In this document: in pieces, positions 23,754 to 32,072 of the stretch
Layout: every line of letters starts with the position of its first letter
How positions within the stretch are numbered: the stretch's first letter is position 1
Source of the DNA: Xanthoparmelia taractica
Taxonomy: Eukaryota > Ascomycota > Lecanoromycetes > Lecanorales > Parmeliaceae
Assembly (NCBI GenBank): GCA_033085395.1
Contig: JANQBS010000185.1
Coordinates: 1-64,000 of the forward strand
DNA: 64,000 bases
Direction of reading: 5' to 3'
Made by a program: the position numbers and the translations under genes
Notes under the pieces: generated by a model
The model's database searches: none
What the model was told of the DNA's origin: nothing
Seen by the model: the letters and a program-made list of their open reading frames with translations, nothing else

Positions 23754-24483
23754 ATGGATGTGGGACCCTTTATCGTATTGAACGGTTACCCTAATATGGG
23801 CAAGTCATCAGTAGCTTCAGCATTACAGTAACAAGCAGCTCACACAGAGCATCAGAATATGTGGCATGGAACAATTATGCTAATTGAAGCGTCAGAGCTT
23901 TGATCCCGGGGTCGAAAGTCTTGCAGAACCATTTGCTCATCGAGCCCGTGGCTGCACTCCTTGAGCGCGAGGACACTGGATACCGTAACCTGCGAAAAGC
24001 ACTTGTGCGTGTCTACATTGCGGAACAAAGAAGCTTGCTGTCTGGCTGATTGTGTCCCTCCTTATTCGCAGCGAACCCCGGTCTTGGATAGTATTGCCCA
24101 AAATCCATCTCTGTGACAACGCACGATCATCACTACGTAGCTATCAAGAAACGCTCGAAGACCGTGAGATAGATCTCAAAGAATAGCTCGAGGGTGCGGT
24201 TAAAGGCGGACGACCCTTTTTGGTGTTTATTCTGCGCTGTGGTCCGGAAGAGAATACTAGGAGACTACTTGGCCGGTCGAGTAGTTCGAAATCCAGGTTG
24301 ACGGACGCAAAGATTCTGGAAGAAGTTCGACGAAATCATTTTGTCTATTCTTTCTTCGACGACGGGTACAAAAAGCCAGATGTTTGGGAATATCAGCTGG
24401 ACATTGAGGATACTAAGCCGGAGGAGGCTGCGCGTAAGATACTGGAGCTTATGAAGGACGTTCCGAGGGGTTATCACGGATGA
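23754..24483 (+). pseudogene. decayed small P-loop ATPase/kinase-like gene
   Basis: An ATG at 23754 opens FIVLNGYPNMGKSSVASALQ, a clear Walker A (GYPNMGKSS), but the frame stops directly afterwards. Farther on, about 23920-24015 reads QNHLLIEPVAALLERED and GYRNLRKAL. About 24130-24480 reads SYQETLEDREIDLKE, an in-frame TAG, then LEGAVKGGRPFLVFILRCGP and a long open end to 24483. This order matches fungal AAA/chloramphenicol-phosphotransferase-like proteins (P-loop, NHLLIDP, GRPF, LTD). An intron could explain one break. The TAG before LEGAV and further stops near 24040 suggest decay; a CAG to TAG change would be RIP-like. It lies 400 bp from the transposon island. I favour pseudogene, but a badly understood spliced gene remains possible. 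Confidence 0.55.
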
Positions 24484-24887
24484 AACGGATACTGGTTTGG
24501 TTGTTCTGGAGACTAGATATTATTATTTACACCCCGCTCATTTCCCAATGAAGTACCTTTGGCCTGGTGGTAAAGCTTTGTTTAGCTTGCTAGGGAAAAG
24601 GCTTGACGAAAGAAAAGCGGTTGATCATGGAGTGCAGGATAACGTTTCGTAGCTGCTGCTTGGTAACCCTTTTTTTCTTTGCCTGAGTCTTCCCTGAGTC
24701 TGGAAAGTTTGGAAGATGCATTCAACATTTAAATATTAGATAGCATTATTTGTGAATATTACGGTACCAGGCATTCTGAGATTTATTAAGCATGTAATAC
24801 AACGGAATTATCTAGCCTAGACTTCTCAAGAAGCTGTGCTTTGTAGTGGTTGCGTACTATACCAGGCTGCTCCATATGATGCTTTTG
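24484..24887. other. flank between pseudogene and transposon island
   Basis: About 400 bp, normal to slightly AT-rich, no open frame. The sequence ending GATGCTTTTG is the left insertion flank of the island. Confidence 0.4.
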
Positions 24888-25055
24888 TCGAATAGTGGGA
24901 CTATGGGTTAGTGTGTCTCATGATCCAGCCCCTGTTCCAGATGCATGCGCACATGCGGGGAACACGTGTCTTCGAGAGCACTATATGTATAGGTCTCACA
25001 CCATCAGTTAACTCTTTATTCGAATTCTTCTCACTTAGAGCAATCGTATTCTTTT
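24888..25055 (+). repeat. split direct repeat A1 (left end)
   Basis: A 168 bp copy starting TCGAATAGTGGG and ending CAATCGTATTCTTTT. It is largely unmutated, whereas its partner A2 at 30438-30605 has the same length with many C-to-T and G-to-A differences. Confidence 0.85.
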
Positions 25056-25466
25056 ATAATCTTTATTCAACTAATTCTAAATTATTAAATATCTACATAT
25101 TAGATTAATATATATTCTTTTTATCTTATTTACACCTACACTTATTTTAATCTTCTTAATTATTTATTCTTTTTACGTTATAATTATCGCTATTAGACGC
25201 TCTAAGATATTTAAAAAAATCTTTAATAAATCTAAACGTTCGTAAAGACCATCACACCTTCTTTCCTCTCTCGCTTCGCTCGATCTCATAGAAATAAGTC
25301 TATAATATCAAAGATATTCTTCTTAAGAATTCTTAGCTTAAGCGTGATTAAGAAAATTGATATTAAGATCTTTAGTTATCGCGATTAAGTCTTAGAACTA
25401 AAAGAACGTCTCGTTAAGTATAAATATAATCATTATAAGCAGTATCGAATATATAAGTTACGCTCT

Positions 25467-25608
25467 TGTCACGGTTTTGGCATCTGTTCTCCGCATGCCA
25501 AGCTCGGTGTGGATCAATGTTGCTCCGGAGAAGAGTTTTCAGAGCCTTCGTAGCATATTCAGTCAATGGAAGCAGTCAATCCCACAACACGTCCATTCGT
25601 TCGTGACA
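25467..25608. mobile_element. solo LTR, 142 bp, with GCTCT target duplication
   Basis: An island of normal base composition inside AT-rich DNA. It starts TGTCACGG and ends CGTGACA, giving TG..CA ends with a TGTCAC/GTGACA terminal inversion, as in gypsy LTRs. It is flanked by GCTCT at 25462-25466 and 25609-25613, a perfect 5 bp target-site duplication. The internal sequence differs from the LTRs at 28354 and 29403 although the length is equal, so this is a different family. A solo LTR normally forms by recombination between the two LTRs of a full element. Confidence 0.85.
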
Positions 25609-28353
25609 GCTCTCGTCGTCGTTATCGCTATTATTAATATTATTCGTTTGAGTTTAATAGTAATTTAGAGAAGAATAATAATCTTAGAGTCTCTTTTATG
25701 TATATTAAAGATACGTATTTCTTTCTTAATCTTTATAAACGTTATCGCGTTATCGATATTAAGTATTTTAAGTAAATCTTTTTTAAGATATTTAAATCTA
25801 AAAATCTTATTAAGTTAAATCGAGAATACGTTAATCGCGTCGATACGAATAATGCTTAGAAAGCAAATAAGATAATGTCTCTACTATAGTGTTTCGAGGT
25901 ATATAATTAGATTATATATTACTATATATATCTTATAGTGATTATCCGCCTATAGAAGATACTATTAGATTATTATTTTCGTCTAACTAAGTTATTAGTC
26001 TTATATAAATTTAACTTTATTTAAGAATATTATTATACGTTTATAAACGCACGTATCTTAAACGACTAAGATAATTCTATAGTCTAGATTATCGAGAATA
26101 GACGTTATAGCGATCTTCTACTGCGTAAAATAGTCGCCTTTATCGATATTAAGTAGAACTTAGATTCTATTCTTAAATTCTTTATTATATATCGAAATTT
26201 TAATAAGAGACGATACTTACGCGAGCACTATTAATATATTTATATCTATCTTAATTATTAGCTAAATTACTTAGCAAATACGTATTATAAGATTAAAATC
26301 GAGGCCTTAAGCATTAATTTCACCTCGCTTAATAATCGAATTTCGAAGTCTAAATAACTCTTAACGCACTCGTAGATATTTATATTACTACTATATATAG
26401 TAGAAGGATTTTCGTACGCGCTATACGATTTATTAGATCTAGATCTAATTAGCTAAGATTCGCTACGAGTGAAAGATTAAGATTATTAATTAAAGAATTA
26501 TTTAGATTTTATATTCGCAAAGACTCTTTCGACTATTTTTCGAAAGAAAATAAAAATCGAATATCGAGATTAAATTCTACGCTATCGCAATTACAATTAT
26601 TAATTAATTCTCGTAATATCTAATATATTAACGACGAATCTTTAAAAATAGCTTTAGTATAATCGCCTAGCCGAGATTAATTCTTAGATGAAGTAGTAAT
26701 TCGTCTATTCATCGCTAAAGTTAATCTCGAAGTATAATAATAATTAAAGGCGTATTTATAATCTCTTATTTTTATATGAGATCTTAGTTAATAACGATAT
26801 ACTCTAGAACTAAGAGGCTCTAAAATACGCTATATACGATAACATAGTAATCGTATTACTATAATAAGGTCTTAGAGCTTAGTTCGTCAAAAGAGACTTG
26901 AAAGATATCTTTAGATATATATCGATCGTAATTTTAGATTAATAATTATTAGGATTTCACTATAACGATAGCTATTAAATAGAATAATATCTATCTTTCG
27001 ATCTACGTACGTTATTATTTATATTTAATCTATTTATAAAGACTCTTAACTAGATCTTAATAATAGTTCTTCTTTAAATTATAATAATTTACTATTTAAA
27101 CGATTTCTTCGCTATTCTAGTATTAATCGATAATATAATCGTATACGATTAATAATTCGATCTCGTATATAAAGAATTAGACTTTAAAATTAATTATATT
27201 AAGAATATTATAGATATTATAGTCGATTTTCTAAGAATTAAGTTCGATAGTATTCTAATATAGATTAGACTTCTTTTTAATAAACTCGCCCGAGCGAGAA
27301 ATACGATTAAAAATCTTCTAAATCGAGCGGTAATCTTATATCGGGAGCTCGAATTAGCGATCGATTTCTTATTATTTATCGCTAAGATCGTAATCTCAGA
27401 GAGAGCGTTTTTAAGGCGACTTTTTAATATTATTCGAAGATTAATCGCACTTATTAGAATTATATTATATATAAAGATCAATCTACGATAATAAGAGATC
27501 TTTCTAAAAGACTAGAATAATCTTAAATTAATTCGTCACGTTATTAATCGATTAATATAACATATTTAAATTAATATATTAGGGATTTATAATATAAAAG
27601 ATTATATTCTAAAGCACTTAGACCTCTTGCAGTCGATTTAGAGGACTTTTAATATTTCGATAATTATACGTTATCGTTAGAAAGATATTTAGTTTAAAGA
27701 AATAAAGATTATATATTACGTTATTCGACTATAATTGTAAAGACTTCGAAGATTACGATTAATGTTATATTGCGATAACGACGTATATATTTATAATCTT
27801 AGAAAGTTCTCTATTCGCGGATTAGTTATAATCTTACTATAAAATATAGTAATACTACTAATTAAATACGATATCTATTTAGTCTTAATATAGATCTTAA
27901 TTAAGATTAATAAGCTAATAGATAACTTATCACGCTTTCGATATCGAAAGATCGCTAACGTATATTTATAGCTGAGATGTATCTTAATCGCTTCGCAGAG
28001 CTAGGGCGAAATTTACTAGATTTCTAATATAATTAAACCGCACTATTACGAGAGATAGCTCGTCTTCTTTAATGGAATTTAATCGCAAAGACGCGAAAAA
28101 CGTATATCATATTTATTAAGTTATATAGCGCTTATTGCGTTATTAATAAGAGCACTTCTTTCTTTCTAGCGATCGTTAACTCACTCGCTAATTAAATCGT
28201 ATATCTTAGTATAAAAACGAGTTAAGATTAAGATTATTAAAGTCTATCTAATAGATATTAGATTAATCTATATTAATATAAGATATAAAAATCTTATAAT
28301 ATTTTATAATCCTTAATTATAAAGAATAATTATCGATATTTAACGTCTACGAG

Positions 28354-28495
28354 TGTCACAGTAAGACTGGGATATATCGATAATGATTGAATTGTTATTC
28401 TATCTAGAGTGTTGGCAGCTAGATATGTGGGTTGCCAAGCCCTCAAACGAGCTATGACTAAGCGTACCACAGCCATGCTGGTGTGTACCGTGACA
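28354..28495 (-). repeat. 3' LTR of the nested gag-only element
   Basis: 142 bp copy, apparently identical to 29403-29544. It is preceded by ACGAG, half of the target-site duplication. Confidence 0.93.
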
Positions 28496-28699
28496 ACATG
28501 CCCACAAAAACAACAAAAATGCCATGTCCTCATGGCTGAGACATCCTAAGAACCAGGGCCATTGCTTAGTGTAGACCTTAGGTGCTCTCCGCGGGACGTT
28601 GACTGAAAGAATCGAATGAATGCAGCAATATGGCTGCGGGATTAGGACTTCGGATGGTTCCAAATCGTTCAATAACCATCGTCCGATCTCTTGCTGTGA

Positions 28700-29170
28700 T
28701 TATCCTATGCCTATGCGATGCATCCCACTCGTTCCACCATCACGAACCATGATCATTCCCTTCATCGGAATGACTGCATACCAGCACCACAGTGACGCAA
28801 TGCTCCAATCCCACGGTACCGGCTTGATGCGCTCCAAGACCACGTGCTTGCGAGGCTTCTGTTCAACCCGAATCTGACTCGCATGCTCCACCTCTTTGAC
28901 TGATGGCTGCATCGTGACGTGTAGGGCCTTTCTTCTCTTGTACTGTAGGCGGGTCTTCTCGTTCCGCTTCTGCTTCTTCTTCTGAATCTCTGACCTTGCA
29001 GTAGTGACTGCGGGCTGCACGGGTGGAGACGTAGAAGGCTGCAGTGGGCCAAAGTGCTTGTCAAATGCTTTATTAAGCGAAGCTGAAAGAATGGTCATTA
29101 GGTCGTTTAGTCCAATGACTTGTTCAGATGTGAGGCCAGGGATCTCGGCGATCTGATTGACGTATGCCAT
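28700..29170 (-). CDS. gag-like protein of the nested element (156 aa)
   Basis: ATG at 29170, the only sizeable frame of the element and placed about 230 bp after the 5' LTR, where gag is expected. The N-terminal half (AEIPGLTSEQVIGLNDLMTI and on) is predicted helical. The middle is very Lys/Arg-rich (KKKQKRNEKTRLQYKRRK), suited to RNA binding. The C-terminus is Trp- and Met-containing (VPWDWSIASLWCWYAV). No zinc knuckle or protease motif was seen. Calling it gag is inference from position and composition. It is too short for a capsid of the usual size and may be a remnant or a specialised RNA-packaging protein. Confidence 0.6.
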   Translation of the reverse strand: MAYVNQIAEIPGLTSEQVIGLNDLMTILSASLNKAFDKHFGPLQPSTSPPVQPAVTTARSEIQKKKQKRNEKTRLQYKRRKALHVTMQPSVKEVEHASQIRVEQKPRKHVVLERIKPVPWDWSIASLWCWYAVIPMKGMIMVRDGGTSGMHRIGIG

Positions 29171-29402
29171 GGTGATGATCGACTAGCCTAGCGAAAGGAT
29201 CGATGTTTGACTAACGGCTAGTGACTCGGTGGGACTGCTGAGTACTGGTGTGGGAGCGTGTTGGATGTTGAGGTGTGTAGGGGCCTTTGGGATTGAGGCT
29301 CTGGTGTGGGAGCGGAGTTCTTTCAACAATAGCTGATTGGCTAGCTGGCTAGCTGAATAGCATCATATTTGGAACGAAGGATCTTTTGGCGTTGCTACCA
29401 TT

Positions 29403-29544
29403 TGTCACAGTAAGACTGGGATATATCGATAATGATTGAATTGTTATTCTATCTAGAGTGTTGGCAGCTAGATATGTGGGTTGCCAAGCCCTCAAACGAG
29501 CTATGACTAAGCGTACCACAGCCATGCTGGTGTGTACCGTGACA
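29403..29544 (-). repeat. 5' LTR of the nested gag-only element
   Basis: 142 bp copy, apparently identical to 28354-28495. It is followed on the plus strand by ACGAG, the second half of the target-site duplication. Confidence 0.93.
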
Positions 29545-30278
29545 ACGAGATAAGGCTAAGATAAAAGAATATCGTTTAATTATTAAAGATCTATTATTAT
29601 AGATACTCACTTATATTAGTTAAGAAGACGAGGCCGAAGCAACGCTCTATATAATCTTTTATCTCGTATTCGTCGTATTTCTTCGTATAGATAAATTTAT
29701 ATATATTATATGTAATCGTAAAGATCGAGACTTCGAGTAATAATTCCTCACTCGTCGCTCGATAAGATTATATAAGAAATATCTTAAACTTATACTTTTA
29801 ATATTTAAAACGAATTTCTTTTATTAAGAAATAATACTTATTATTACGATATTAAATAATAACGCTTATATAGTAAAGATCTTACGATATTTCTTCAAAT
29901 AAAAGATCTTATTAAATAGCCCTCTCTTTTAATTAAATAAAAACTCTTTTATTAAAGAGTTAATCGTCGATTAACTTTATTAAATATTAATCTCGCTTAA
30001 TGTAAGGAGTTATTATTTAGAATACTTCTTTCGCAGAGAGATTACTACTTTAGCACGCGAGGCGAGTCTTAGCGACGATAAGATTATACTATTAAAACGC
30101 TAAAAGTTCGATTTCTATCGCCTTTATATTACTACTCACCCTAAGCGAATACTTATTATATTACGAAGATATTAATATCTTTTATCTTATCAGCGCTAAT
30201 ACTAGCGATATTCGTATCATTAGACCGCTATGCGAAGCCTTTTATAAGACTCTTATATAACGTCTTTTAATTATTTAA

Positions 30279-30437
30279 GAGTTTTCTAGCGCTAAGGCAT
30301 ATTTAAGGGCCTATCTAGATCTATTAATAATCTGGTTAAGTCTATTAATTACTAATCTTAGCGTTAAAATAACTCAATTAACTATTTATAATACTACTTA
30401 ATTTCGATATATATATCTTTATAAATAAGAACACTAA
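30279..30437 (+). repeat. split direct repeat B1 (RIP-mutated)
   Basis: 159 bp, from GAGTTTTCTAGCGCTAAGGCA to GAACACTAA. It directly abuts A2. Compared with B2, nearly every difference is C-to-T or G-to-A. Confidence 0.85.
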
Positions 30438-30605
30438 TCGAATAGTGAGATTATAAGTTAATATATCTTATGATCTAGTCTCTATTTTAGATATATACGC
30501 ATATGCGAAGAACACGTATCTTCGAGAGCACTATATATATGAATCTTATATTATTAGTTGGCTCTTTATTCGAATTCTTCTCACTTAAAGCAATCGTATT
30601 CTTTT
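30438..30605 (+). repeat. split direct repeat A2 (RIP-mutated)
   Basis: 168 bp partner of A1, starting at TCGAATAGTGAG and ending CAATCGTATTCTTTT. It is AT-shifted relative to A1. A spacer of 70 bp (30606-30675) separates it from B2. Confidence 0.85.
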
Positions 30606-30675
30606 GTCTCACTCACTCACGCCTATATATAGCTATCTAGTTAGACACTTCAGGTCTATACCGCATAGGTGTAGG

Positions 30676-30834
30676 GAGTTTTCTAGCGCTAAGGCACGTC
30701 CAGGGGCTTATCTAGGCCTGCTAACGACCTAGCTAAGCCTACTGACTGCTGACCTTAGCGTTGGGACGGCCCAATCAACTATCTACAGTACTGCTTGGTC
30801 CCGATGTGTATGCCTTCATGAATGAGAACACTAA
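30676..30834 (+). repeat. split direct repeat B2 (right end)
   Basis: 159 bp partner of B1, of normal composition, ending GAGAACACTAA. The flanking sequence TTGTAGCTCAG begins at 30835. This is the right end of the element. Confidence 0.85.
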
Positions 30835-31280
30835 TTGTAGCTCAGTAAAGATGCGATCCCGCTCAAGGGCATTGTCTGCCTCATGCTCCCTGCTTTCATA
30901 CTTGCGTTAGATGGCATCAGATGTCGTTTGCTATAAATGTGCAGATATTTTGGACCAGACCGGTTCCAAGGTTTTTGCTCCCAACCGTTGCAGTCCGACG
31001 CTGCCATCGTCTGACCTGTCTGGAGTAGGATATGCCGTCATTTTCCTAGGGCTATAACCCTACGCGAGTTGGAATTACTGACTATCATGCTTTGGTGATG
31101 GCAGCCATGACGTAACGTGGCATCTTTCGGGATGAAGATTCCCTAAGAGATAACTGATGGGATGAATATCACGTACTCTCTGACAACGTCTGTCTGCAAT
31201 CTCTGCTCTCTTTAGGCCTCTAGACAACCTATTGGACCCACGTACAGCATGTCCCCGATAACCTCCGATTCCACCGTCCT
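30835..31280. other. flank between transposon island and pseudogene
   Basis: Normal composition, about 450 bp, no supported gene. The 5' part of the decarboxylase-like gene may once have lain here. Confidence 0.4.
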
Positions 31281-31677
31281 CCCTCACTCCCGAACAGCAC
31301 AAAGCCTATGACGAGGCGTCAGAGACATGCTCTAGCCTCTTCGGCGAAAAACATATTCTACAAGAACGAAGACCGTACCTTCATCGGCCCATTTGCACCG
31401 CTCCTATACACGCCCAGCCTTGTTGACCCTGTGTTCAAGATACTCGTCGAGCTAGGGTAGCTCCCGGGTCCGGCGGGTCCGGCACGAGGTCTCAAGTTTA
31501 GGGACAGGGAGCACAATCGGATCAAAATACGAGCTGTATGCACATGAGCGCGTCGCTGCATCCACAGGCCTTAAGCCTGCGCAGATCGAAAGCGTGAAGA
31601 GTAGGAAGAAACCTGTCGGAGAGGATGCTCTTGATGAGCAAGGAGACATTGCCTTTGACGTAGCCATCCAACTCTCA
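31281..31677 (+). pseudogene. carboxymuconolactone decarboxylase (AhpD-like) pseudogene
   Basis: Three reading frames must be used in turn. LTPEQHKAYDEASETCSSLFG begins near 31281. KNEDRTFIGPFAPLLYTP then LVDPVFKILVELG runs from about 31361. KYELYAHERVAASTGL then KPAQIESVK and DALDEQGDIAFDVAIQLS runs from about 31526 to 31677. The order is that of fungal CMD/AhpD-like proteins. Stops and frameshifts separate the parts (a TAG follows VELG), and the segment that should carry the catalytic Cys motif region is scrambled. The 3' end after IQLS is missing. Base composition is not RIP-like. The gene is dead and sits between the transposon island and the NLR-like gene. Confidence 0.8.
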
Positions 31678-32072
31678 CATAAACAGAGTCGGATGTACTG
31701 ATGTCAACTGGAACAGAGGGGAGCATGCTTCTGGGAAGGGAGGCACGGCAGCTTTGATAAAATATGTTGGTATACGCATCTACTTGCGGTCTACTAAATG
31801 GCGTAGATGCGCCGGTGCCCCAAGGAGAGAGTTACTAGAACTCGTATCAAGTTTGCACCTCATCTACAAAGTGCATGATCCTCCGTTCATCGATCTTGTT
31901 TTTGGTACATGAACCTGCGACTTGCACTCCACGTGATTAGGAGGTGCATAGAATAAGGCTGATCATCTACGGACCCCGCCTTTCTGTATGGTGTGTCTGC
32001 GCCGTTCCATTGCTTTGGCTTAAGACCGGCCAGCCACCGACAACTGTTACAAAGGAGCCCTCGAGTTTTGCT
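31678..32072 (+). promoter_or_regulatory. upstream region of the NLR-like gene
   Basis: No gene. The frame of the NLR-like gene stays open back to 31944 but has no ATG before 32073, so this stretch is taken as promoter and 5' UTR. Confidence 0.45.

Larger units (their letters stand above)
28354..29544 (-). mobile_element. intact non-autonomous LTR retrotransposon (1,191 bp, gag-only), un-RIPed
   Basis: Two direct repeats of 142 bp (28354-28495 and 29403-29544) appear identical base for base, with TGTCAC/GTGACA ends. ACGAG at 28349-28353 and 29545-29549 is a perfect target duplication. The orientation is minus. Directly after the right LTR on that strand comes TGGTAGCAAC (29391-29400), whose first seven bases match the complement of the initiator tRNA-Met 3' end GCTACCA, a primer-binding site two bases from the LTR. 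A TTTTTGTGGGCATG tract precedes the left LTR as a polypurine-like site. Only one ORF, with no pol, is present (28700-29170). No RIP signature is seen, unlike all its surroundings, so insertion is recent. It must depend on an enzyme source elsewhere. Confidence 0.9.
24888..30834 (+). mobile_element. RIP-degraded tyrosine-recombinase-type (Ngaro/PAT-like) retroelement with split direct repeats
   Basis: The ends form the order A1 (24888-25055), B1 (30279-30437), A2 (30438-30605), B2 (30676-30834). A1 and A2 are both 168 bp and B1 and B2 both 159 bp, differing mainly by C-to-T and G-to-A changes. This split-direct-repeat layout is the one known for Ngaro/PAT elements. Inside, the plus strand shows reverse transcriptase remnants typical of that group: YYLNDFFAI at about 27090-27116, then KLARARNTIKN and ISERAFLRRLFNIIRR near 27283-27445. 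The frame is broken by many stops in AT-rich DNA. The tyrosine recombinase should lie downstream, but I could not recognise it with certainty. Two LTR insertions (solo LTR and a 1,191 bp element) interrupt it; without them the element is about 4.6 kb. Confidence 0.72.

Noticed and set aside
25477..25668. 63-codon frame in the solo LTR
   Set aside because: It begins inside the 142 bp LTR and continues into RIPed DNA; not a gene.
27194..27481. 95-codon minus-strand frame in AT-rich DNA
   Set aside because: It is the antisense of the reverse transcriptase remnant, open only because RIP enriches for A/T-rich codons without stops on this strand.
31944..32072. N-terminal extension of 43 residues to the NLR-like protein
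   Set aside because: It would begin with GTG; the first ATG in frame is at 32073 and opens a sequence typical of the family.
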